A DNA stretch of 64,000 nucleotides, taken from NCBI GenBank assembly GCA_002778195.1, contig PCDI01000001.1:4117869-4181868 (forward strand). Direction: 5' to 3'. This DNA comes from Raffaelea ambrosiae. Its lineage: Eukaryota; Ascomycota; Sordariomycetes; Ophiostomatales; Ophiostomataceae. The notes below the pieces were generated by a model. It saw nothing but the letters and a program-made list of their open reading frames with translations, made no database searches and had not been told where the DNA came from. This document shows, piece after piece, positions 45,405 to 55,685 of this stretch (position 1 is its first letter; the number at the start of each line of letters is the position of its first letter). The translations under genes and the position numbers were made by a program.

Positions 45405-46739
45405 ATGCCCGACGACTACTCTCCGGCGGCAGCGGCGACTGCCCATGCTGCCGCCGTCCCTCTCTCGCCGAGTCCCTCGCCCTCCTCATCGCCCTCGCCG
45501 CCACCCCTACCCATATCGCCCACGGCATGGGACCACGACAGTTCCGACCGCAACAACAGAATATCGGGCGCCGGCGCCAACCGCCTCGGCCGCCGCTACA
45601 GTCTGCGAAGCCGGCGATTCAGTGGTGGCGGCATTGGTGGTGGTGGTGGTGGTCGCGGACTCTTTGGCGGCCCGCGGGCCCGCGGCTTCCGCGGCATCAT
45701 TGCCTGGACATACTGGCTGCTGTCGGCCGTCCTGGCGCGCGCCATCACGGCGGTCCAGCACGGCGCCGTGCTCTTCTGGCGGCTGTCGCCCTGGCAGCGG
45801 GTACTGGTGGTGATTGCCTTTCTGATCAACTTCACGCTGGGCATTTTGATCCTGGTCTACAACCACCAGATCCTGGCGACAATCGGCCCCCTGGCCGAGG
45901 GCTGGCGGGCCATGCCATTTGGGTGGCTGCTGGTGTGGCTGCCGACGTTCTGTACGGCCTTCCCGCCGCTGATCGGGTACAGCTCCGCGTGCACGGTGGC
46001 CGGCATCGTCTACGGGTTTCCGCTGGCGTGGCCGATTGTGGCGTCGGCGAGCGTGGTCGGCAGCCTGGCCTCCTTCATGGCGAGCCGCAGCGTGCTGAGC
46101 GGCTACGTGCAGCGGCTGGTCGGCCAGGACCACCGGTTTGTCGCGCTGGGCCAGGTGCTGCGCCGCGACGGCATCTGGGTGCTGACCGCCGTGCGCTTCT
46201 GCCCGCTGCCGTACAGCCTGAGCAACGGCTTCCTGGCCACGATCCCCAACGTGACCCCCACCGCGTTTGCGCTGAGCACCGCCCTGGCCAGCCCCAAGCT
46301 GCTGGTCCATGTGTTTATCGGCAGCCGCGTCGCCCAGCTGGCCGAGCACGGCGACACCATGTCGGCCGGCGACAAGGCCATCAACTACGCCGGCATGATT
46401 TTCTTTGGCTTGCTCGGCATCACCGGCGGGTGGCTCGTGTACCGCCGCACCATGGCCCGCGCCGCCGAGATTGCGCGCGAGGTCGCCGAGGAGGAAGGGT
46501 TGATCGGTAGCGGCGGAGACGGCAGCGGCGTCATCGATCCTCTCACTGCTGCTTCAGGGTTGGCCTATGCCGACTCGGACGAGCTGCTCAACCCAGACGA
46601 TGCCGACGTTGCCGCGCTTATGGACGACGACGATATTTCGCTGTGGGTCGCAGACCACTTCACCGATGGCGATAGTGCTCTAGATGATGCCGCAGACATC
46701 GACGTCAACGATGCGAGCAAGTTTGACGGTGGTCGGTGA
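45405..46739 (+). CDS. tvp38: Tvp38/TMEM64-family Golgi membrane protein
   Basis: Member of the VTT (SNARE-associated/DedA-like) family of membrane proteins found at the Golgi and ER; relatives have lipid scramblase activity. Single exon, 444 aa. Residues 1-95 are a Pro/Ser/Gly-rich cytosolic leader. Membrane segments follow: VLVVIAFLINFTLGILILVY, TFCTAFPPLIGYSSACTVAG, then the signature region FPLAWPIVASASVVGSLASF, RDGIWVLTAVRFCPLPYSLS and NGFLATIPNVTPTAFALSTA, and a last helix IFFGLLGITGGWLVYRR. The acidic C-terminal tail is about 90 residues. The ATG at 45405 follows CCTCC and has no good upstream rival. Confidence 0.92.
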   Translation: MPDDYSPAAAATAHAAAVPLSPSPSPSSSPSPPPLPISPTAWDHDSSDRNNRISGAGANRLGRRYSLRSRRFSGGGIGGGGGGRGLFGGPRARGFRGIIAWTYWLLSAVLARAITAVQHGAVLFWRLSPWQRVLVVIAFLINFTLGILILVYNHQILATIGPLAEGWRAMPFGWLLVWLPTFCTAFPPLIGYSSACTVAGIVYGFPLAWPIVASASVVGSLASFMASRSVLSGYVQRLVGQDHRFVALGQVLRRDGIWVLTAVRFCPLPYSLSNGFLATIPNVTPTAFALSTALASPKLLVHVFIGSRVAQLAEHGDTMSAGDKAINYAGMIFFGLLGITGGWLVYRRTMARAAEIAREVAEEEGLIGSGGDGSGVIDPLTAASGLAYADSDELLNPDDADVAALMDDDDISLWVADHFTDGDSALDDAADIDVNDASKFDGGR

Positions 46740-47543
46740 GAAAAGGGGGAGGGTCCAAGAGGGTAGGGAGAGACCGACACGATGAGAATGATGAGATCCA
46801 TAGAAAGGCTTTGGCATTAAAAGACCATATAATTTACACACATGAGATCTGCATGGGAAAGGACTGGTTGGCTGGTTGGCGGCTTCATTACAGGGGTTTT
46901 CTTGACGGGTTTCTGCATGGGTTTGGCATTGTTGTTTTCGGCTTCCCGGGGTTTTTTCTTCATTTTGCTGTTTTGTTTTGTTCTGTTCTTTTCTATGTTG
47001 TGTTTTTTTGACGTCCTGTACTTGTGCCATGTTTAGTCTGCTAGATTTCTGTCAGCTGTCTCAAGGGTTGGCACAAATGCCATAGAGGGCTGCCCGAGAC
47101 GGAGGCAAGCTCATTGTACCATCACGACCACATCCGTACGGTCTTTCTGTGTTTTTTTTTGCAATATCAAGGGTAATATTTCCCCAATCTATATCATTGT
47201 GCTCAATTTTGATACTATGTGTGCAAAGGCAATCAATCCAATTCGCCGTGATAACTAGCACCAAAAACCATGAAGCAAATCCCAGCACCTGTCCCTAATA
47301 ATGAACAAGAATAATAAAACAAAACCAAATAAAAAGTATAACGAGAGTAGTTAATGCCCGAAAACATGCTGAAGGGAGAAAGACGGAGAAAGCTAAGAGA
47401 ATGAGTTTTTAACGCCGGACGCTCAAACGGTGCTATTAAAGCAGTATCGCTGCACATAATTTTCATACAAGGAAGATTGCAAAATGCAGAAAGGAGTAGA
47501 AAGACTCTAGAGTAGAAGAGGAGAAAGGGTAGCAAGGTAGCCA
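46740..47543. other. Convergent intergenic 804 bp
   Basis: 3' flanks of Tvp38 and of the following minus-strand gene. T-rich, with AATAAA-like A/T clusters around 47310-47330. No gene seen. Confidence 0.5.
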
Positions 47544-49771
47544 TTATCTGCCTTGCATACCCTGGAAGTGCTGCATGAATTGTATAGCCTGCTCAATTGG
47601 ATATCCAATAAAGACAGGCCCTGTAAACAGCATTTGCGGAGCGCCATTGTTGGACTGCCCCGGAGTGGCTTGTGGCGGGAAGTTGACAAATGTTGGTGGT
47701 GCTTGCGGAATAGTTGATGATGGCATCGGTGTGCCCTGTGGCATCGACATCTGCGGCATCGGTGGATAGGATGGCGGACGCGGCGTCTCCGACATGGGTG
47801 GTTTCTGCGGAGTGAAGAGCCGTTCTGCCTCATCCACTGGCGGTGGGGCAGGGGTTTTCCCCCCGTCAGGCTCGCTGGCGAGCCCGTGCCGTTCTCCTTG
47901 TTCATGGCCGTGATCCTCCCCATCGTCGTGGCTATCGACACGGGGGTGGTCGTGTGGCATGGCAATATTCATGCCCAGTTTGGTGTGGTCAAATGGACAC
48001 CTCTTTGCCGGCATCTTTGTCGGAGAGCGATGTGGACCCAAGCTTGGGCTGGGCATGCGAACGGGTGCCGCGGGCGGAGAAGGTGGTGGCTCAACGGACT
48101 CGTCTGGCATCGCCAACAGTGGTACAGCGATACCCCATGGCCTACTAGGCGACTCGCCCAACCGGACCTCCTTCAACGGCCGGTCAAACCGGCTCTCGCG
48201 CTCCTCCTCTATGGTATTGTCGCCGTCTAGATCTGCATCGGCACCGGTTCCGCTGATACCATCGTGGATTCCAGATGCCTCGAGATCGTGGGCGTTGCTG
48301 GTGCTGTGAAGATCTTGGCCGGCATGCGCATCAAGGCTTCTTCCATCCAGACCCTCGGTCACGCCTTCGCCATCGCTGGCGCTGACGCCATTCGCCCACT
48401 TCTTAACACGCTCATTAGACGCACTGTGCATAGCAACACGCTCTTGAGCGTTATCCGGCTCGTCCGCAATGGCGTCTTCCCCTGCTCCGAGCATCGGCTG
48501 GTGGAACTGGCCCAAGCCAGAAATCATGCTGACCAGGCTGCCATACTTGGCGTCGAGCTTCCGTATCTGCTCTTCGCTCTTGTGGTACCGCCGGAGACAA
48601 ATCGCATGGCTCCGTGGCAGCTGGTGTTTATGGGTTTCGACGTAGTGAGCAATCTCTTCGGGAGAGTGTTGGTCGAGGTATCGGATGGGGCACCGTGCCG
48701 CACCTGCACTGGACGGCGCCGGCTGCGAGGTGATGTCCTCAAACATGGCTGCGCAGATGGGGTCGTTTGACTGGTGCGGTGTGGGATCCGTGCCGTCTGT
48801 TCCGTTTACACTCTGCTGGTTCTGTGACTCCGCGCCCCTGCTGGCACGTCGTTGCCGATCGAGCTGCTCCTTCTGCTTCTGCAACTGCTGCTCTCTCTTC
48901 ATCGCCGAGAATGGGCAGTCCAGAACACCCTTCTTTCCTTCAACGGTGAAGTCTTGTTCCATGATGGTTGACATTGTGGTCGTGGCCGTACCCGACGACG
49001 TTTCCTTGCTCGATCCACCACTAGTATCGGCACGGTTCAGCTGCTGCGCGGCTCGCCGGCCATCCCTGATCAGCAGGGCAATCTGGTGCTGGTTGCAGCC
49101 GCCGGAGCCACGCTTCGGCAGCGGAACGTAGGAGCTGGGGACGGATGGCCGATGTAGGTCAGGCGGGAGCTGTAGCTTTGCGAGTGTCTCGGAGATTTCG
49201 GGGGCAGCCGGCGCATATTTGTCGGCAAGTTGTTGGTACTGTGCATAGGTTGCCGTTGTTAGCGATTGTGTTCTCTGGGACGTGGACCAAAAAGTCCAAT
49301 GGCGTCATCAAAGGCAAAGCTTTTTGAAAGGGCAGGTTTCCAGATCAGAGAGTGGTAGTTAATCGGTGTCTATCTTGGCCACCGAGGCGGCTCCAGATCT
49401 AGAGCTAATAAAACAAACTCATCATGCGGAAGACAGAATGAAAAAAGACAATTGGGAAGAAGGCAGGAGTGAAAGGACACATGGAAGGCCGGGCGACGAG
49501 ACACGCCGAAAGGAGCCGAAACACGGATGGAAAGGGGGGGGTAGATGGATGATTGGCGCCTGCCAAGGCAGGAGAGTCCTGCAGACCTGCAGAGGCTGAC
49601 GTTGCTTTTGTGCCGAACGACGGAACGTGAACGATGGGGGGGGAGTACCTGTTCTGCAGCGAAGCGCAGCTTGTGCTCTAGAACGGTTTTGCGGTCGATG
49701 AGGCTCTGCACCTCGTCGGCGAGTGCGCAGAACGACTCGACCAGAGTCTCCGTGTCGGTTTGGCGGGTCAT
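47544..49771 (-). CDS. Conserved fungal protein with N-terminal coiled coil and CPF/CPI motifs (Scp3-like?)
   Basis: Two exons, 49771-49649 and 49238-47544, with a 410-bp intron; 605 aa. The N-terminus (TLVESFCALADEVQSLIDRK, TVLEHKLRFAAEQYQQLADKY) is a short coiled coil. A conserved-looking core at about 130-290 has CPFSAMKRE, DPICAAMFE, ARCPIRYLDQHSPEEIAHYV, and LPRSHAICLRRYHKSEEQIR then KLDAKYGSLVSMISGLGQFH. A second CPFDHTKLGMN lies near residue 445, followed by a Pro/Met/Gln-rich tail. I recall such a core from proteins annotated as spindle-poison-sensitivity Scp3 in filamentous fungi, but this is from memory and uncertain. The start at 49771 is the first ATG; the frame continues upstream only through TTG. 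No enzymatic motif is visible. Confidence 0.75.
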
Positions 49772-50937
49772 CCCATGGGCAGGTGACAAAGCGTGTATGG
49801 AGGGCGTGGCAACGGGGACGTTTGTTCTGAGTCTGGTTGAGGAGTCGGTGAGACGCGAAGAGGTGAGGAACTCGGGGAAGGACGACGAGGGAAAAGTTTG
49901 CGATGATCAGGAGATTATATAATACAGGGTCGTGTCAACATGAAGAGGCTTCGCAGGATCGTAGTGGCGAAGAAGGGAGGAAGGAGCGATGGATAGCGGA
50001 GGGGAAGGCGCGATCGTAGGCGAAGGGTGACGGGTAAGGAAAAAAAGGCGCCGCATTATTAATTAGCGACCGCCTAAATTGGGCATCGCCAGGTTGTCTG
50101 TCTACTTTTCAAGAGACCCTCTTCCCAAAGGCCTTTGGCTGGCCCCAACGCCTGCTCCGGTTTAACGCCGTAATCCGCTTGCTTATCTTATCGCCCCTCC
50201 CTTTGACTCAGGGACCGGTCGCGCCATAATACGAGTACATACATAGTACGAGCACTCTGCGCTGGCAGCTGTCGCAAAGATGTCCTCGCCGAACCCATAC
50301 ATCCGCCATAGGGCAGGAGCGACCCGCAGGGTTCGCACCTTCCTTGTTTGAATTACATGGCAAGTGGCCTTTTGGGGGGGGTTTTTGCTCGGAATTTTTA
50401 CTCTTATTCTATATTTTTTTGTGCTCAAGAGAAACACATTCAAACTCGCAATAGAATTTGCGTTCCCACCCATGACCTGAGGCCGAATGACCCGTTTGCA
50501 AATGCCGGCTCGCGTATCTATGATGAAGCTAGAGCCGCTGCCGTACTGAAATCCAAAGCGTGAGACGTTTCTGCGTGCTAGGTTGACGATAGTCCGGCGG
50601 GTCCTTTCCATCTCGCGACTTTGGCTAGGGCTTCTTTTCTTGTTCTGCGTCTTGTGTCGTCTTCTGTTAGTTTTCCAACGTTGGCCTTTGACTCACTCGC
50701 TCTTTGGCTGTTCCCTTCTCTTTTCTGCCTGTTTGCTCCCGTCTGTCTTCGTCTGATCTTTCTGTTGTCTCTCACCGCCGACTTTCGGTGGATGTTGTCT
50801 CGGAAACCACACAGATAGCCAAAACTTGCTTTTCTGGTTGTCCTCCCCTAACACGAGCGTCTTCATCTTCCCACAACACATTCACATCTTCATCTCGACA
50901 TCCTTATCCTCCCGCATCATTCTCTGCTCGTCCGAGG
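49772..50937. other. Gene-free divergent promoter, 1.17 kb
   Basis: Between the Scp3-like gene and the iminopeptidase gene. Contains an AT-rich patch (ATTATTAATTAG near 50055), a G run at 50375-50382 and a pyrimidine-rich leader before 50938. No gene or RNA recognised. Confidence 0.5.
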
Positions 50938-52589
50938 ATGCAAGACCCAAACATCCCGGTGGATTCGCACCTTCGGCGTGGCTCAAAGATGGCTCTGCCG
51001 GCACCGGCGACTATCGCGAGCAGCCAGTTGCACCTTCTGCCATGTGAGCCCGCGCGCCATCCGCTCTTTGTTTACGGATTTCATTCGCATCTGCTCTGCT
51101 CATATGCTCCGTTCCTGCTGCTAACAGCGCACAGCTCAGCTCTTTGTGGCGGAACTCTTCTTTGAAGTGCCGCTAGACTACAATGACCCCTATGGTGAGC
51201 GGATTCGCCTGTTTGCACGGGCTGCCCACAAGGCCGAGAAACCCATCAACGCGACCATGCCATGGGCCATGGACCGTCCGACAAAGGATGTGCGTGAGAT
51301 GTTTTCGAAGCCGTGGCTTGCCTATCTTGAAGGCGGCCCGGGTGCTGGTTGCCGCGAGCCGCAGGACTATCCGTTCACGCGCGTGCTGCTTAACCGGGGC
51401 TACCAGCTGCTCTTTCTCGATTACCGCGGCACCGGCATGAGCACGCCTATCAGTGCGGCCACGCTGAAGATGCGAGGCTCGCCGCAGAAGCAGGCCGAGT
51501 ATCTGCGCAAGTTCCGAGCGGACAACATCGTCCGGGACTTGGAGGCGGTGCGGCAGTGCCTGACATCTGAGATGTCGTCATCCAGCAAGAAGAAGTGGTC
51601 CATTCTCGGCCAGTCGTTTGGTGGCTTCGTCAGTCTGACCTACCTGTCGTTCTTCAGCGATGGACTCCGCGAGGTGTTCTTAACTGGCGGTCTGGCTCCG
51701 ATCGGCAAAAGCCCCGACGACGTCTACCGGGCCACGTACCGGAAATCGCTGGAGCGCAACCGTATGTACTTTACCAAATACCCCGAGGACAGCCAGGCGC
51801 TTCAGGAGATCGCCGTCTTCCTCAACAAGCAGCCGGGCCAGGGCGTGCCGCTGCCGTCTGGCGGCGTGCTCACCTTCCACCGCGTGCTCACATTTGGCTA
51901 CACATTCGGCTTCCACGGCGGGCTCGACACGACGCACTCGATCATTCTGAAACTTCGAACCGACATTGACCGGTTCGGTCTGCTGACCCGGCCCACCCTG
52001 ACGGCCGTCGAGCAGTACTTCCCCCTGGATACGCTACCCTTGTACGCCATTCTGCACGAGCCCATCTATGGACACACCAAAGGAGTGGCTACACGCTGGT
52101 CTGCACTGCGGGTCGGGTGTGAGTTTGAGCGCTTCACATGGCTGAAAGAAAAGGTGGTCCAGCCAGACAACTACAAGTACCAGCTCTACTTTAGCAGCGA
52201 GATGATCTGTGAGTTTGTTGATTACCCTCTTTTGTTCTTCTTTTGTAATCGTGCGTTGTTTCTGTCGACTGACCAATGCAGACCCGTTCATGTTCGATAC
52301 CTTTCCCGAGTTGACGGAAATCAAAGAAGCGGCCGAAATCATTGCCGCGTATGACGACTGGGAGGACCTGTACGACGAGAAGCAGCTGGGCAACAACCCC
52401 GTGCCAGTGTATGCGGCCAGCTACATTGACGACCTGTACGTGGACTTTGACCTGGCCCGCGAGACCGCGCGCAAGATTGCCAACTGCAAGGTGTTTGAGA
52501 CAAACAGCCTGTACCATAACGCGATCCGCGCGCGGTCCGATGAGGTTCTGGCCCATCTGTTCCGGCTGCGCGACGACAACATTGACTGA
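50938..52589 (+). CDS. Prolyl iminopeptidase-type alpha/beta hydrolase (peptidase S33)
   Basis: Serine hydrolase that removes N-terminal proline or related residues from short peptides. Three exons, 50938-51043, 51135-52208 and 52282-52589; 495 aa. Seen in order: QLFVAELFFEVPLDYNDP, the oxyanion loop LEGGPGAGC, FLDYRGTGMSTP, and the nucleophile S196 in LGQSFGGFVSLTYLS. The C-terminal part YPFMFDTFPELTEIKEAAEI ends in conserved YASYIDDLYVDFDLAR-like sequence (here AASYIDDLYVDFDLARETA), which should hold the catalytic Asp and is followed by a late His in SLYHNAI. A longer cap domain lies between. No signal peptide, so probably cytosolic. The first exon (35 codons) was placed by frame and by SQLFVAE; the ATG at 50938 follows TCCGAGG. 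Confidence 0.9.
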
Positions 52590-53839
52590 ATGGGGGGCGG
52601 TGGCCATTGCACGGAAAGACAAGGACGGGGAGGGAATGGGTGTTTGGCACGGCACTGGACAGCTAGAAAGAAAAGGAGGATGGATACCATCGAGCCCACA
52701 GAGGACATGGAAAAGAACGATATCACGATTGAAGGATGAATTAATGTTTCCTTGACTATTTGATTGCTCTCTAATAATCGGGATTCATAGACATGATTGT
52801 ATCCGCGGCCTTCACTGGCCTAATTAATTTAGTCGTCGGGACTCCATTTAGGAAAGTGACTGAGAATATGAATTTAGAAAAAGTTCTCAAGGACGTAAGG
52901 TAAATTAAAATCAAATAAAAGGAAAGGAAAAATGGGTATAAAAAGGACAAAAAAAAAACGTACAGCAGCGGGTATTCGCTGGTCGTCACCGACCCAACTA
53001 CTAATCCGCCGATTACTGGTTTAACTAGGGGAGAGCGGACGGGATCCCGTGCTTTCCAGTATCTATGGCCGTACGTGAAAGACAGAGGTGTCGATCAGGC
53101 TTATATGTCACGATGCACTACCCCGAAGTTGTAGAGGGTTGTGTGCTGTGTCTGAGAGTATCTGTCAGAGCCTACAACATATGAATGAGTTTGCTTCTCT
53201 GCCTTAGAAAAATCATGATGTGCCTGCAGCATTGTTTAACTCTCTTCCTTCTTAAACGAGGAAATTAAATGCATTTCTGTTTGCATGCACTGGCATCGTT
53301 TGCTGTTCGCACACCAACATTTACAGGTTGAAGCCTGAGTAAACCCGCACGTTGCCGCACGTTGCTGCAACTCACCCGCCTTATCAACACAGTTCATAAT
53401 TCTCTCGTCTGTGTTGTTGTCTCGAAAACGAAAAGTGCCCGTGTAAACTGAAACAAAATGGGAACAAAAAAAAAAGGGATGTCCAAACTGAATCAAAAAG
53501 TACAAGCATACATTACCTTCAGTCTCTGGTTTGGTGCGTCCTATCCCTTCTCCTTCTCGGGACTTCTTCTCTTTCTTTATCAGCTCCGGTTGCCAGTAGT
53601 TCCATCCTTATCAACGCCTCCAGAAAGTGCGGAGCTTGCCCGATGCGGGAGAGACCAGTAGAAAAAAAGAATGCGGGCATCCCGATTTTGTTGAGCCCCC
53701 CAGCCCGCTAACTGAAGCACGCCAGCTCGTTTTCACTGTACAACTCTTTTTTCTTTTCTTCACTCCTTTCATCATTGTTCCTGCACTCCAAACGTCATAT
53801 ACGCCCACACGCCCACACACACACAGATAGCACGCCATC
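52590..53839. other. Gene-free stretch, 1.25 kb
   Basis: 3' flank of the iminopeptidase gene and promoter of the cytosine deaminase gene. AT-rich around 52740-52970, then mixed. A CACACACA run ends just before the deaminase ATG. No gene recognised. Confidence 0.5.
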
Positions 53840-55031
53840 ATGACCGACGAAGAGGCCCTCAAGATTGCCTTTGGCGAGGCCAAGAAAAGCTTCGACGAAG
53901 GGGGCATTCCAGTAAGAGGCGCGACAGTCGGCGACTGCCGGGCGGGCAGAGATCCGCCGGTCCCTCCACTACCTGGATTAGACTTGAAAAAAAAAACCAA
54001 AAAAAACTAACCCATGTTTCCTAGATCGGCGCCGCCCTCGTGGCTGCCGATGGCACGCTGCTCGGCAAGGGACACAACCAGCGCGTGCAGCTGGGCTCGC
54101 CCATTCACCATGTAAGTGCTAGTTGCTACTCTCCGGTATTCTGTTGCTGGTGTTTCCCATTGCTTGTGTCGTCTCGAAAAAGACCTCTTCTTTTGGTCAC
54201 AGTCTGGTGTTATCTTCAAAGGGACCTACCTCGTTTGTCACTATCCCCATCTCCTGACAACTTGTTTTCCAGGGCGAGACCGCAACGCTGTACAACACCG
54301 GCCGCCTACCGGCCAGCGCCTACAAAGGTAAGTTGTCCAGTGGAGGTGAGGCTGCTGAACGATGATGTAGCTGTGGTAGCTTCTGTCGTGGTTGTTGTAA
54401 GTTGTAAGCGGGTAAAACAACAATCATGGTTACATGGGCTCACGCACACCGTTCTAGGAAGCACCATGTACACCACCCTGTCGCCCTGCGATATGTGTAA
54501 GTTTGTTTTTGTTTCCTCGCCTCCGGCTCGTTTTTAGTTTCTGTGCCCTCGCCTTAGGCTCGTTTTTTATTTTTTTATTTTTTGTGTCCTTGCCTTCGGC
54601 TCGTTCCCCCCCCCCCCCTCGCCTTCGGCTCGCTACCCAGACCCCTGCTGACTTCGCAGGCACTGGCGCTTGCCTCCTCTATGGCATCAAGCGTGTCGTC
54701 ATTGGCGAAAACAAAACCTTCCTCGGCGGCGAGGCTTATCTCAAACAGCGCGGCGTCGAGGTCGTCGTCGTCGACAACGACGAGTGCCGCGAGCTGATGG
54801 AGGCCTTTATCAAGAAGAGTCCAGAGCTGTGGTAAGTTTGATTTCCTCCAAGTTTCCTCCTTGTCTTCTCCCTTCGGGCGTTCGATTCCTTGCTGTCTTC
54901 CCCCTTCGATCGAATTCCCCCCCCTCCCCGGTTCGCACCCCCTGTATACCCACCACCACTGACAACCCAGGAACGAGGACATTGGCGTTGAGAAGCGCGT
55001 GTATTCAAAAGAAGGAATCTCGCAGGCGTAA
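53840..55031 (+). CDS. fcy1: Cytosine deaminase (Fcy1 type)
   Basis: Zinc enzyme of pyrimidine salvage: cytosine to uracil plus ammonia; it also converts 5-fluorocytosine. Six exons: 53840-53911, 54025-54111, 54273-54327, 54458-54496, 54660-54831 and 54971-55031; 161 aa (yeast enzyme 158). Zinc and catalytic residues are all present across exon borders: H53 and E55 in HHGETATL, C82 and C85 in SPCDMC. The spacings H53-C82 and C82-C85 equal those of the yeast enzyme. Downstream YGIKRVVIGENKTFLGGEAY and FIKKSPELWNEDIG match Fcy1. Five introns in 1.2 kb is dense for so small a gene. Intron 4 has an odd repeat structure. Cytosolic. Confidence 0.95.
54516..54632 (+). repeat. Four CTCGCCTTCGGCTCG repeats inside intron 4 of the cytosine deaminase gene
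   Basis: Fifteen-base copies at 54516, 54548, 54589 and 54618 differ from each other by one to three bases and are separated by T- or C-rich spacers, one a run of about 13 C. The last copy ends 27 bases before the splice acceptor. Each can form a small GCC-TTC-GGC hairpin. Confidence 0.9.
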
Positions 55032-55685
55032 ACTGGTTGTCATGTGTTTGTTTATGTCGTAGCAAATGTGTTTTGGTGGTGAGTCTATGATAACAGAGTA
55101 GAAAAAAATCCAGATAAATTGAAAATAATATATCTAAACATTGTGTTTGCTTTCTCATCTGGCTCTTTTTGTATTGATATTTTTGATCCTTATTTCGAAG
55201 GGAAAAAAAACACACATACAAAAAAGGTCAGTAAAAACTCCAATGCTTCTTAAAAAAATAAAGGACTATCTTCCCCACTCATTCCTCTTGTCGCTGTTCA
55301 TGTGTTTCCTTCCCATCCAGCCAAGAAAACAAAGTGAGAAATCGAAGAATGACGGAAATCAAAACCCAAAGCCAGAAGACAAAGAATCGGAAAGCACAAA
55401 ATGGCGCAGATCATTGCTCGTGCCATAGTAATAACAACGGGTGAAAAAAAAAGTTTTACTTTACACAGGACCGTCACAGTCGGTTCCTGGAATCATCTCG
55501 CCTTCGCCTTTTGCCTGAAATCAAACGCTCGGAACCAACCATGTCAAAACAAACCAACCATCCGATCATTCAGATACCACACATACAAAAGAAACAACAC
55601 CATACATTTTCCCCACCCAAACAAATAAGAAATAAACATGTAGGCCTCTTCAGGTCGACTGACTGCAAAACCCGCCTTTTGTCTC
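55032..55685. other. Convergent intergenic 654 bp
   Basis: 3' flanks of cytosine deaminase and the Snt2-type gene. A-rich, with AATAAA-like sequence at 55256-55262. No gene seen. Confidence 0.5.
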
